Source: Massilia frigida (lineage in GTDB: Bacteria; Pseudomonadota; Gammaproteobacteria; Burkholderiales; Burkholderiaceae_D). From it: DNA of 64,000 nucleotides. The notes beneath the pieces were generated by a model. That model searched no databases, was not told where the DNA came from, and was given only the letters and a program-made list of their open reading frames with translations. Numbering within the stretch: the stretch's first letter is position 1; the number at the start of each line of letters is the position of its first letter. The stretch lies in contig NZ_WHJG01000034.1 in assembly GCF_011682175.1 (NCBI RefSeq), positions 1 through 64,000 on the forward strand. Direction: 5' to 3'. The position numbers and the translations under genes were made by a program. Below, one piece after another: positions 34,737-45,506 of the stretch.

Positions 34737-34750
34737 TGGGAGCGTTTCCA
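34737..34750 (+). promoter_or_regulatory. LacI-type operator before the GH3 gene
   Basis: TGGGAGCGTTTCCA shares the half site CGTTTCCA with the operator at 29426-29439 and keeps the TGG...CCA outer symmetry. It sits just after the predicted promoter, about 75 bases ahead of the start codon. Confidence 0.65.
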
Positions 34751-34825
34751 ACTCGTGGCAGCAGCAGATCGGACCCTGGCACCGGTGTTCACCGGCAGGC
34801 ATTTCCACCTTTTCGCACCGATACC

Positions 34826-37308
<2,483 letters not shown>

Positions 37309-37312
<4 letters not shown>

Positions 37313-37434
37313 GCGGCTGGGCGCGCCTTCTGGCCGATGCGTTCGGCGTGCAGCGGTCGTTCCTGGTGCCGCCCGCCGGCGACCTGTCCGTTATCCATTC
37401 CGGCCTCAAGGACGCTGCCGTGTGCCAGCGCTGA
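37309..37434 (+). CDS. 41-residue ORF coupled to the GH3 gene
   Basis: ATG 37309 overlaps the GH3 stop (ATGA) and opens 41 codons beginning SGWARLLADAFGVQRSFLVP and ending KDAAVCQR before TGA 37432-37434. The coupling argues that it was once, or still is, translated. It could be the 5' remnant of a larger enzyme gene of the sugar locus. No family was recognised. Confidence 0.35.
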
Positions 37435-37568
37435 TCCCGGTTTGCCGCAGTCCGGCGGTGTTTTCATGTGGGGATGACGATGAGGTGAACTTGCGCGGCC
37501 GGCGCACTGTCCAAAAGTGGCAAGTGCTCGCGCGCGGGCTTCAATCCCAACCTCATCAGGAGATCGAC

Positions 37569-38273
37569 ATGCTCAACAAGAAACCAGTAAAAGGACTGAC
37601 CGGCATTTGCGCCGCGGCTGCGCTGTGCGCCACCCTGGCCGTCCAGGCCCAGACCAGCGGGACGCAGTCCGGCAGCCAGGGCGGCGGACAGAGCAGCAGC
37701 GGACAGACCAGCAGCGGACAGGCCGGCAGCGGACAGACCAGCAGCGGACAGGCCGGCAGCGGCACCGCCGGTGGCGCCGGCAGCGCGGCCATCAGCAGCG
37801 CGGACCGCAAGATAGTCACCGACCTGGCCATGGCGAACATGGCCGAGATCGAGGTGGCGCGCACCGCGCAGGGCAAGAGCCAGGACGATCAGGTCAAGAA
37901 ATACGCGCAGCAAATGATCGACGACCATACCAAGGCGCTGAACGAGGTGCAGCAACTGGCGCAGGCCAAGGGCATCACCTTGCCCGCCACGCTGGACCGC
38001 GCGCACAAGGCCAGGGCCGACAAGCTGGCCGCGCTGTCGGGCGCGGCATTCGACCGCGCCTACATTGCGCAGGCGGGCGTGGCCGAGCACAAGAAAACCC
38101 ACAGCATGCTGGCCAGGGCGCAGGGGCGCGCCAAGGATGCCGACATCAAGGCGCTGGTGACGCGCATGACGCCGACCGTGGACCAGCATCTGCATGCGGC
38201 GCAGGATTTACACGGCAACCAGAACAGCGCCAAGGGCAACTCGGGTATGGCCACCGAGAAGTCCGGGCAGTAA
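37569..38273 (+). CDS. Exported DUF4142-family protein
   Basis: 234 residues, ATG 37569 with CAGGAGATCGAC upstream. Signal peptide (AAALCATLAVQAQ), then a Ser/Gly/Gln repeat region (about 30-70: SSGQTSSGQAGSGQ units), then the four-helix DUF4142 ferritin-like bundle: ADRKIVTDLAMANMAEIEVA, KKYAQQMIDDHTKALNEVQQ, FDRAYIAQAGVAEHKKTHSM and MTPTVDQHLHAAQDLH. Such proteins are often induced by stress in the periplasm; the biochemical role is unknown. It is a single gene. Confidence 0.88.
   Translation: MLNKKPVKGLTGICAAAALCATLAVQAQTSGTQSGSQGGGQSSSGQTSSGQAGSGQTSSGQAGSGTAGGAGSAAISSADRKIVTDLAMANMAEIEVARTAQGKSQDDQVKKYAQQMIDDHTKALNEVQQLAQAKGITLPATLDRAHKARADKLAALSGAAFDRAYIAQAGVAEHKKTHSMLARAQGRAKDADIKALVTRMTPTVDQHLHAAQDLHGNQNSAKGNSGMATEKSGQ
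37701..37760 (+). repeat. Two perfect 30-bp direct repeats in the DUF4142 linker
   Basis: Bases 37701-37730 and 37731-37760 are identical and encode the Gly/Ser/Gln linker; degenerate 15-bp versions flank them. Copy number would change linker length only. Confidence 0.85.
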
Positions 38274-38369
38274 GCAAGGCAGGCAAGTCCTGCGCGCCAA
38301 CGCTGTCGATGCTGGCGGCGGGAGGGGGGCGCGAGCGCGAGCTGAGCGGTCACGCTACAATGACCATTC

Positions 38370-39320
38370 ATGCTCGCCATCCTCGCCATTACCTTTCCGT
38401 TTTTCGCCCTGGTCCTGTGCGGCTACTTTGCCGTGCGGCGCCACTTGCTGCCGCAACTGGCCATTCCGGGCCTGAACAGCTTCGTCCTGTACTTTGCCTT
38501 GCCGTGCCTGCTGTACCGCTTCGGTTCGACCACGCCGCTGACCCAGCTGCTCGACGCCGGCCTGTTCGGCGTCTACCTGCTGTGCGCGCTGGCGACGGTG
38601 GGCCTGGCCATGCTGGTCACGCTGCGCCGCGCCGGCTGGAACGATGGCGCCTTCGGGGCGCTGGTGGCCGCCTTTCCCAACACCGGCTTCATGGGTGTGC
38701 CACTGCTGCTGGCCCTGCTCGGGCCGCGCTCGTCGGGTCCGGTCATCGTGGCGCTGGTGGTCGACCTGGTGATCACGACCTCGCTGTGCATCGCCCTCTC
38801 GCGCCTCGGGCCGGCAGGCGGGCAGAGTAGCGCGGCCGCCCTGCGCAATGCCCTGTCCGGCATGCTGCGCAACCCCATGCCGTGGGCTATCCTGCTCGGC
38901 GCGCTGGCGTCCGGCGTGGGACTGGTGCTGCCCGCGCCGCTGATGAAAACCGTCAGCCTGCTGGCCGATGCCGCCTCGCCGGTGGCGCTGTTTACCATCG
39001 GCGCGGTGCTGGCGCGCTCGCAGATGAACGCCAGCGGCGCCACCGCGCTGGCCGATGTCGTCCCGATCGCCCTGATCAAGCTGCTGATCCACCCGCTATT
39101 GCTGCTCGCCATCGGCCACGCCGCCATTGGCCTGGGCATTCCCATCGATCGCGCCGCCCTGACGGTGCTGGTGCTGGTCGCCTTCCTGCCCAGTGCCAGC
39201 AACGTGGCGCTGCTGACCGAACGCTTCGGCGCCGACACCGGCCGTGTGGCGCGCATCATCCTGGTATCGACAGCGTTGTCGTTCCTGAGCTTTTCGGCGG
39301 CTGTATCATTGCTGACATGA
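38370..39320 (+). CDS. AEC-family transporter (auxin efflux carrier / malonate transporter type)
   Basis: 316 residues with about ten hydrophobic helices. Landmarks of the AEC family are FFALVLCGYFAVRR, PGLNSFVLYFALPCLLY (with the conserved N-x-x-V-x-x-F-x-L-P motif), FPNTGFMGVPLLLALLG, and LVAFLPSASNVALLTERFGAD. It likely moves small organic acids across the inner membrane. It is flanked by unrelated genes in the same direction; the next gene begins about 95 bases later. Confidence 0.9.
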   Translation: MLAILAITFPFFALVLCGYFAVRRHLLPQLAIPGLNSFVLYFALPCLLYRFGSTTPLTQLLDAGLFGVYLLCALATVGLAMLVTLRRAGWNDGAFGALVAAFPNTGFMGVPLLLALLGPRSSGPVIVALVVDLVITTSLCIALSRLGPAGGQSSAAALRNALSGMLRNPMPWAILLGALASGVGLVLPAPLMKTVSLLADAASPVALFTIGAVLARSQMNASGATALADVVPIALIKLLIHPLLLLAIGHAAIGLGIPIDRAALTVLVLVAFLPSASNVALLTERFGADTGRVARIILVSTALSFLSFSAAVSLLT

Positions 39321-39415
39321 AACATTTCCGACTTTTGCCCGCCTGTTTGTGAAATAATAAGGAGCATGTCCCATCGACGGTGTGGCGGCGAATGCGGGAG
39401 TGTCGATTGCTAGAA

Positions 39416-42262
39416 ATGTTTGCAGTGGAGCAGGATCTGACGCAGCTGGAAGAGGAGCTTTCTTCCCAGTACGGCGTGGCGCGCCTGAAGCCGATGCTGG
39501 CGCTGGCCTGGCATCTGCGCCAGCGCGATCCGGCGCGTGCGCGTTCCCTGTCGGTCGATGCGGCGCCGCTGTTGATGCTGCTTTCCGAGCCCGAGCGCCG
39601 CCTGGAGCAGGCGCGCTGCCAGTTGATCGATGGCGAAGCGGCCTGGCTGGCCGGCCAGCTGGACGCCGCGCGCGTCCTGGCCGACGCTGCCTGGGCCGAA
39701 TTTCACAGCCAGGACGATTCCATCGGCAGCGCCGACGCGCGCTGGCTGCGCGCCTGGATCGAGGTCGACCGCGGCAATGCCGCCGCCAGCGACGCCGAAC
39801 TGCTGGCGGCCGCGCACGATGTCTGGCGCGCCGGCGACCGCCTGCGCGCCGACGTGATCGACGCCGCCGCCGCCCTGTTCGCGGTGTTCCGCAACCTGCA
39901 CTCGGCCAATGAACGCTGGGGCAAGCGCTTCGATCCCGCCGAAAAAGGCTTGCACCCGGCCGCCGCCGGCTGGATCAACGATTACCTCGGCACCTCGGCC
40001 TTCCAGGCCAGCGACTTCGGGCGCGCCATCGGCCTGTTGATGAACACCTTCGAGGCGGCGCTGGCCACCGGCCAGGTGCGGCGCGCGATCAACGTCGCCA
40101 CCAATATCGGCAACGCCTTCACCAGCCTCAATGCGCACCACGCCGCGCTCGAATGGATGCAGCGCGGGCTGGACCTGGCGCGTCCGACCGGCTGGCCGAT
40201 GAGCATTGGCCTGGCGCTGATGCAGACCGCCGAAACCTTGCGCCAGCTGGGCCAGCGCGAGGCGGCGGTCGAACTGCTGCACGAAGCGCTGGCGACGCTG
40301 GCGCCCATGTCCGGATCGCGCGCCTATGCCATCGCGCTCGAATACGAGGGCGACCTGGCGCTCGACGGCGGCGACTATGCGGCGGCCCTGGCCAGCTTCG
40401 CGCGCCTGGAAGCGCGCGGCGAAGCGCTGCACCAGGCTGATTTCCGGAGCGGCGCGCGGCGCGGCCAGGCGCATGCGCTCTCGCACATGAACCGCCCGCA
40501 CGATGCGCTCGACAAGGCCGCGGCGGCGCTGGCGCTGGCGCGCGAACACGGCGACGCCTACAACCAGATCGCCGCGCTCAAGGTGCTGGCCGAGATCCAC
40601 GCGCGCCACAGCCTGCCCGGTCCCACGACGCCGGATGCGCCCAGTCCCGCACTGCATTACCTTCAGCAGGCCATGGCGGTGGCGGCCACCATCGACGGCT
40701 ACACGGTGCCGGGCGACCTGTACGACGCGGTGGCGCGCGAGTACGCCAGCGTCGGCGACTACCCGCAAGCCTACAACATCGCACTGCGCGCCGGCGCCGC
40801 GCGCGACAAGACCCACAGCCAGGAAGCGACCAACCGCGCCGTCGCCATGCAGGTGCAGTACCAGACCGAGCGCGCCAAGACCGAAGGCGAGCATCACCGC
40901 CAGCTGGCCGCGGCCGAAGCCAAGCGCGCCGAGGTGCTGCAGCAGACCAGCGCCACGCTCGAACACCTGTCGGCCATCGGGCAGGAGATCACCACCCATC
41001 TCGACGCCGCCGCCGTGTTCCGCGCGCTCGACCGCCACGTGCACGGGCTGCTCGACGCCACCCACTTTTCCATCTTCCTGATCGATCCGGACGGCAGTTC
41101 GCTGCGCTGCGCGTTCGGGGTGGAAGCGGGCAAGCCGCTGCCGGCCACGCGCTATTGCCTCACCGACGAGCATGCCAATTCGGCGCGCTGCGTGCGCGAG
41201 CGGCGCGAAATCCTGCTCCACCTCAATGCCGGCGACGACATGCCGAACCTGATCCCGGGTACCCTGCCGACACTGAGCCTGCTGTTTGCGCCGCTGCTGA
41301 TCGGCGAGCGGGTGCTGGGCGTGATGACGGTGCAGTCGCTCCAGCCCAGCGCCTATCACGAACGGGAGCGGCTGATTTTCCGCACCCTGTGCGCGTACGG
41401 CGCCATCGCCCTCGATAACGCCGGCGCCTATTTGCAGGTGGCGGCCACGCTCAAGGCCCTGAGCGCGACCCAGGCCCAGCTGCTGGACAAGAACGTCGAA
41501 CTGGAACAGGCCTACAAGGCGCTGGAAGAGGTCAGCCTGACCGACCAGCTGACCGGCCTGCGCAACCGCCGCTTCTTCCTGCAGCATGTCGACGCCGACG
41601 TGGTCATGAGCCTGCGCGGCTACGACGACCCCTTGCGCCACGTCGCGCCGGAACGCGAGAATGCGCCGGGCAAGGACCTGGTGTTCTTCATGGTCGACCT
41701 GGATCACTTCAAGGAAGTCAACGACGCGCATGGCCACGCCGCCGGCGACGCGGTCCTGGTGCAGATGCAGGAGCGCCTGCGCGAAGTGTTCCGCGAGTCC
41801 GATTACCTGATCCGCTGGGGCGGCGAGGAATTCCTGGTGCTGGCGCGCGCCACCCACCGCGACGACGCCAAAGTGGTGGCGGAGCGTATCCGCCAGGCTG
41901 TCGCCGACCGCGACTTCGTGCTGCCCGACGGGACGGCGCTGCGCAAGACTTGCTCGATCGGGTTTGCCTGCTTTCCGTTCGTGCAGGAAGAACCGCGTTT
42001 GTTGTCGTGGTCCGAAGTGGTGGAACTGGCCGACCAGGGCCTGTACCTGGTCAAGCGCTCGGGGCGCAATGCCTGGGCCGGCATCTATAGCACGCCCGAG
42101 ACGCGCCACGACGCTGTTTTCGCGCGCCTGATTCATTATCTCGAGCAGGCGCTGGCCGACGGCGAGGCCCGGTTGGTGACCAATATCGACGAGGTGCAGG
42201 TCGCCGCCGGCGCCAAGACGCGGCGCCTGGTGCTGGCCGCCGACAAGGTGACGCCGCGCTAG
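39416..42262 (+). CDS. TPR-GAF-GGDEF diguanylate cyclase
   Basis: 948 residues if started at ATG 39416; ATG 39392 or GTG 39380 in the same frame are alternatives, none with a convincing ribosome site. Residues 1-480 are helical TPR-like repeats (MLALAWHLRQRDPARAR, RRAINVATNIGNAFTSLNAHHAALEW in parts). A GAF domain at about 525-680 includes DGSSLRCAFGVEAGKPLPA. The GGDEF domain starts DQLTGLRNRRFFLQH, with an active GGEEF at 802-806 and a product-inhibition site RESD five residues before it. It would make c-di-GMP in the cytoplasm in answer to a protein or small ligand. No membrane segment. Confidence 0.92.
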   Translation: MFAVEQDLTQLEEELSSQYGVARLKPMLALAWHLRQRDPARARSLSVDAAPLLMLLSEPERRLEQARCQLIDGEAAWLAGQLDAARVLADAAWAEFHSQDDSIGSADARWLRAWIEVDRGNAAASDAELLAAAHDVWRAGDRLRADVIDAAAALFAVFRNLHSANERWGKRFDPAEKGLHPAAAGWINDYLGTSAFQASDFGRAIGLLMNTFEAALATGQVRRAINVATNIGNAFTSLNAHHAALEWMQRGLDLARPTGWPMSIGLALMQTAETLRQLGQREAAVELLHEALATLAPMSGSRAYAIALEYEGDLALDGGDYAAALASFARLEARGEALHQADFRSGARRGQAHALSHMNRPHDALDKAAAALALAREHGDAYNQIAALKVLAEIHARHSLPGPTTPDAPSPALHYLQQAMAVAATIDGYTVPGDLYDAVAREYASVGDYPQAYNIALRAGAARDKTHSQEATNRAVAMQVQYQTERAKTEGEHHRQLAAAEAKRAEVLQQTSATLEHLSAIGQEITTHLDAAAVFRALDRHVHGLLDATHFSIFLIDPDGSSLRCAFGVEAGKPLPATRYCLTDEHANSARCVRERREILLHLNAGDDMPNLIPGTLPTLSLLFAPLLIGERVLGVMTVQSLQPSAYHERERLIFRTLCAYGAIALDNAGAYLQVAATLKALSATQAQLLDKNVELEQAYKALEEVSLTDQLTGLRNRRFFLQHVDADVVMSLRGYDDPLRHVAPERENAPGKDLVFFMVDLDHFKEVNDAHGHAAGDAVLVQMQERLREVFRESDYLIRWGGEEFLVLARATHRDDAKVVAERIRQAVADRDFVLPDGTALRKTCSIGFACFPFVQEEPRLLSWSEVVELADQGLYLVKRSGRNAWAGIYSTPETRHDAVFARLIHYLEQALADGEARLVTNIDEVQVAAGAKTRRLVLAADKVTPR

Positions 42263-42870
42263 GCCGAGCGCCGCGCCATTTCCTGCGCCATCGGCGCATC
42301 CATGGCCGCCATGATCGTGCGCTGGTCGTTCTGCGAGCGGTTCTGGCTCACCTTCCACGTGCCCTGCATGCGCTCGATCGGGATCTCGATCCCGACGATC
42401 ATCGTCAGCAGCCGGTCGATGAACCCGGGCGGCGCATCGTCCACCGCCCATGGCGCCGCCTGCGCCGCTTCGTGGCGCGCCGTGAGGCGGCCGAGCAGCG
42501 CGAGGATCCAGGCCGGCTCTTCGATGGCGCGCAGCTTGCCGTGCGCGTGCACCACCGCATAGTTATAGGTCGGGACCACTTTGCCGTTGATCTTCTTGTC
42601 TTCGTACAGCGCAGGCGTGATGTAGGCCGATGGCCCCTGGAACACCACCAGCGTGTCGCCGTCGTGGCGCCAGAGCGGATTGGCGCGCGCGACGTGGGCG
42701 CGCAGGATGCCGTACGGCGCGCTCTCATCGCCGCCATCGATCTCGAACGGAATGTGCGTGGCGTCCAGACCGCCGTCGCCGTGCGTGATGACGGTGCCCA
42801 GCGGGTGCGCGTCGATCAGGCCGAGCAGCAGCGATGGACGGATCTCGTCGAAGCAGGAAGGCCGATACAT
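42259..42870 (-). CDS. FMN-binding PaiB-family protein
   Basis: 203 residues from ATG 42870 (AAAGGAG about 8 bases upstream, one base after the OsmC stop). Family marks are MYRPSCFDE start, LIDAHPLGTVIT, ATHIPFEID, LRAHVARANPLWRHDG, VVFQGPSAYITPALYEDK, VPTYNYAVVHAHGK, and the C-terminal IVGIEIPIERMQGTWKVSQNRS. PaiB proteins have a flavin-reductase-like split barrel and are often called negative regulators of sporulation or protease genes, although they look like FMN enzymes. Coupled to osmC and divergent from a MocR regulator. Its stop overlaps the stop of the cyclase gene on the other strand by 4 bases. Confidence 0.9.
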   Translation of the reverse strand: MYRPSCFDEIRPSLLLGLIDAHPLGTVITHGDGGLDATHIPFEIDGGDESAPYGILRAHVARANPLWRHDGDTLVVFQGPSAYITPALYEDKKINGKVVPTYNYAVVHAHGKLRAIEEPAWILALLGRLTARHEAAQAAPWAVDDAPPGFIDRLLTMIVGIEIPIERMQGTWKVSQNRSQNDQRTIMAAMDAPMAQEMARRSA

Positions 42871-42871
42871 G

Positions 42872-43336
42872 TCATGCACTCCTTTCGATGACCACATCGG
42901 CCTTGATCGAGTTGGCGATGTAGCACTGCGCGTGGGCGGCGTGGTGCAGGGCGTCGAGCTGGGCGGCGTCGGGGCGGGTGCCGTCGGCGAAGCTGATCGC
43001 GGGACGCAGCACGATGCTGGTCATCGCCATCTTGCCGTCGGCGTTCTTGTCCAGGGTGCCGACGGCGCGGTCACGGTAGTCGTCCACCACATGCCCGGCG
43101 CGCGCCGCCAGCGAGAGGAAGAACAGCATGTGGCAGCTCGATACCGACGCGACCAGCGCTTCCTCGGGGTCGAGGGCGGCCGGGTCGGACATCGGCAGCG
43201 GCACCGACAGCGGCGACGAGGAAGCCGGCACGCGCAGGCCGCCGTCGAACGACCAGGCATGCGCGCGGCTGTAGCGGTTGTCCAGGAAAGGCTGCGCGCC
43301 GCGCTGCCAGGATAATTCTGCTTCGAATTGCTGCAT
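42872..43336 (-). CDS. OsmC/Ohr-family protein
   Basis: 154 residues. OsmC-fold landmarks are PLPMSDPAALDPEEALVASV, the first peroxidatic-type Cys in SSCHMLFFLSLA and the second in HAAHAQCYIANSIK. These thiol peroxidases reduce organic hydroperoxides in the cytoplasm. The stop is one base from the start of the PaiB-like gene (TGACATG), so both are made together. The promoter should lie in the 109-base divergent gap shared with the MocR gene. Confidence 0.9.
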   Translation of the reverse strand: MQQFEAELSWQRGAQPFLDNRYSRAHAWSFDGGLRVPASSSPLSVPLPMSDPAALDPEEALVASVSSCHMLFFLSLAARAGHVVDDYRDRAVGTLDKNADGKMAMTSIVLRPAISFADGTRPDAAQLDALHHAAHAQCYIANSIKADVVIERSA

Positions 43337-43353
43337 CTTGCTTGGTTCCCGAT

Positions 43354-43437
43354 GGTGATTGGCGATGCGTTTATCTTATGCGCCGCTTTGGCTTGCTCAA
43401 ATATCCAATTCACGCGATTATGTGAAGACCAATCACC
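43354..43437. promoter_or_regulatory. Inverted and direct CCAAT-type repeats in the MocR/OsmC divergent promoter
   Basis: GGTGATTGG (43354-43362) and CCAATCACC (43429-43437) are perfect inverted copies. A third CCAATTCAC at 43405-43413 lies 24 bases before the last in direct orientation. MocR-type regulators commonly bind pairs of short direct repeats, so these are plausible sites for the adjacent regulator. Confidence 0.55.
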
Positions 43438-43445
43438 GGACTCCC

Positions 43446-44921
43446 ATGCTCGTTACCGATATCCTGGCCGCCTTGCCTCTTGCGCGCGGCACGCCCGACC
43501 CTTTGTTCCGCCAGCTCTACGCGCAGATCAAGGATGCCATCCTGCGCGGCACGCTCAGCGCCGGCATGCAGCTGCCGCCCACGCGCGACCTGGCGCGCCT
43601 GCTCGCGGTCTCGCGCCAGACGGTGCTCAACGCCTACGACCAGCTCAGTGCCGAAGGCTACCTCCATGGCGCGGTCGGCAAGGGCACCTTCATCAGCGAC
43701 CACCTGGCGCAGCCCGCGCCCGCGGCGGACGCCACGCACGCGCCGATGCGCCCCCTGTCCGCGCGCGGCGAGGCCTACGCCTCGGCCATGGAAAGCGTCG
43801 GCTTCCATCGAGGGAAGCTGCGCCCTTTCCGCGTCAGCATGCCGTCGCTCGACCTGTTCCCGTTCGATGTCTGGAGCCGGCTGGAGGGGCGGCGCTGGCG
43901 CCATCCCGACCACCACATGGGCTACAGCGACCCGGCCGGCTACGCGCCGCTGCGCGAGCTGCTGTGCGTCTACCTGCGTGCCTCGCGCGGCGTGAGCTGC
44001 ACGCCGGAACAGGTGATCATCACCTCCGGCTCGCAACAGGGCTTGTTTTTGCTGTCGCAACTGCTGCTCGCGCCGGGCGACCAGGTGTGGGTGGAGTCGC
44101 CCGGCTACCAGGGCGCCAGCGCACCGCTGTTCGCCGCCGGCGCCGACGTGTGCACGGTACCGGTGAGCGCCGACGGCATGGACATCGCCTACGGCATCGC
44201 GCACTATCCGGACGCGAAAATGGTGCTGGCCACGCCCTCGCACCAGTTGCCGCTGGGCGTGACCATGAGCTTGCAGCGCCGCCTGGAGCTGCTGCGCTGG
44301 GCCAGCGCCAGGCGCGCCTGGATCATCGAGGACGACTACGACAGCGAGTACCGCTACACCGGCCCGCCGCTGGCGTCCCTGCAAAGCCTGGACCGCGCCG
44401 GCTGCGTGCTGTACGTCGGCACCCTGTCCAAGGTGCTGTTTCCCGGCCTGCGCCTCGGGTACATCGTGGCGCCGCCGGCGCTGGTCGAACCGGTGGTGCG
44501 CGCCAAGGCGGTGATGGACCGCCATACCGCCATCGTGCCGCAGATGGTGCTGGCCGACTTCATGGCGGACGGTCATTTCGGCCGCCATATCCGGCGCACC
44601 CGCGACGCCTACGCCGAACGGCGCGCCGCGCTGCTGGCCGCGCTCGGGGCGCGCCTGGGCGAGCAGCTGACGGTCGGGCCGTCCGACGCCGGCCTCGATC
44701 TGGCCGTGCATTTCCGGCGCGGCCACCAGGAAGCCGCCGTGGTGGCCAGGGCGCTCGAACAGGGCATCGAAACGCGCGCGCTGGCCTACTATGCCAACCG
44801 CATGGCCACGCCGGCGTGCGCGTTCGCACCGGGCCTGTTGCTGGGTTTTTCGTCGCTGACGCCGGCGCAGATCGTCGATGGCGTCGATGTGCTGGCGAAG
44901 GTGCTGAAAGCGGCGCATTGA
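43446..44921 (+). CDS. MocR/PdxR-type regulator (GntR HTH fused to class I aminotransferase)
   Basis: 491 residues from ATG 43446. The N-terminal GntR winged helix: LFRQLYAQIKDAILRGTLSA, LPPTRDLARLLAVSRQTVLN, EGYLHGAVGKGTFIS. From about residue 120 an aminotransferase fold: MGYSDPAGYAPLRELLCVYL, TSGSQQGLFLLSQLLL, EDDYDSEYRY and the PLP lysine in GTLSKVLFPGLRLGYIV. MocR proteins sense PLP or amines and act on divergent genes; here the osmC-paiB pair is the likely target. The gene is 109 bases from osmC. Its 3' end is followed after 14 bases by tag. Confidence 0.92.
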   Translation: MLVTDILAALPLARGTPDPLFRQLYAQIKDAILRGTLSAGMQLPPTRDLARLLAVSRQTVLNAYDQLSAEGYLHGAVGKGTFISDHLAQPAPAADATHAPMRPLSARGEAYASAMESVGFHRGKLRPFRVSMPSLDLFPFDVWSRLEGRRWRHPDHHMGYSDPAGYAPLRELLCVYLRASRGVSCTPEQVIITSGSQQGLFLLSQLLLAPGDQVWVESPGYQGASAPLFAAGADVCTVPVSADGMDIAYGIAHYPDAKMVLATPSHQLPLGVTMSLQRRLELLRWASARRAWIIEDDYDSEYRYTGPPLASLQSLDRAGCVLYVGTLSKVLFPGLRLGYIVAPPALVEPVVRAKAVMDRHTAIVPQMVLADFMADGHFGRHIRRTRDAYAERRAALLAALGARLGEQLTVGPSDAGLDLAVHFRRGHQEAAVVARALEQGIETRALAYYANRMATPACAFAPGLLLGFSSLTPAQIVDGVDVLAKVLKAAH

Positions 44922-44935
44922 ACTATACTGGCTGC

Positions 44936-45502
44936 ATGACCATTGAACGCTGCTCCTGGGCCAGATCGGCCAATCAACGCTACCTCGACTACCACGATCA
45001 CGAGTGGGGCGTGCCTTGCCACGACGAGAACACGCTGTTTGAAATGCTCAACCTCGAAGGCGCGCAGGCGGGCCTGAGCTGGGAAACCATCTTGAACAAG
45101 CGCGCTACCTACCGGCTCGCTTTTGACAACTGGGACGCCGAAAAAATCGCGCGCTACGACGCCGCCAAGGTGGCCGAGCTGCTGGCCGATCCCGGCATCG
45201 TGCGCAACAAGCTCAAGGTGGCCGCCGCCATCACCAATGCCCAGGCCTACCTGCGCCTGCGGGCCGAGGGCAGCTCGCTCGACGACTACCTGTGGGCGTA
45301 CGTGGACGGCAAGCCGATCGTCAACCACTACCAGCTTGGCGAAAGTTTGCCGGCCAAGACTGCGCTGTCGGACCAGCTGTCGAAAGACCTGCTCAAGCGC
45401 GGCTTCAAATTTGTCGGCTCGACCATCGTGTACGCCTACATGCAGGGCATCGGCATGATCGACGACCATGGCGCGCAATGCTTCCGCAACAAGCAGCGCT
45501 GA
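44936..45502 (+). CDS. tag: DNA-3-methyladenine glycosylase I
   Basis: 188 residues from ATG 44936. TagI landmarks are the zinc Cys in RCSWAR, YLDYHDHEWGVPCHDENTLFEML, EGAQAGLSWETILNKR, FDNWDAEKIARYD, DPGIVRNKLKVAAAITNAQA, FKFVGSTIVYAYMQGIGMIDDH and the final C in AQCF. It removes 3-methyladenine from alkylated DNA. It lies 14 bases behind the MocR gene. Its stop is 4 bases before the GTG of the next gene, so the two may be co-transcribed. Confidence 0.95.
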   Translation: MTIERCSWARSANQRYLDYHDHEWGVPCHDENTLFEMLNLEGAQAGLSWETILNKRATYRLAFDNWDAEKIARYDAAKVAELLADPGIVRNKLKVAAAITNAQAYLRLRAEGSSLDDYLWAYVDGKPIVNHYQLGESLPAKTALSDQLSKDLLKRGFKFVGSTIVYAYMQGIGMIDDHGAQCFRNKQR

Positions 45503-45506
45503 TGCC

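Noticed and set aside
39410-42451. A 1013-codon open frame opposite the TPR-GAF-GGDEF gene
   Set aside because: The forward frame has unmistakable GGDEF motifs; the reverse frame has only biased composition.
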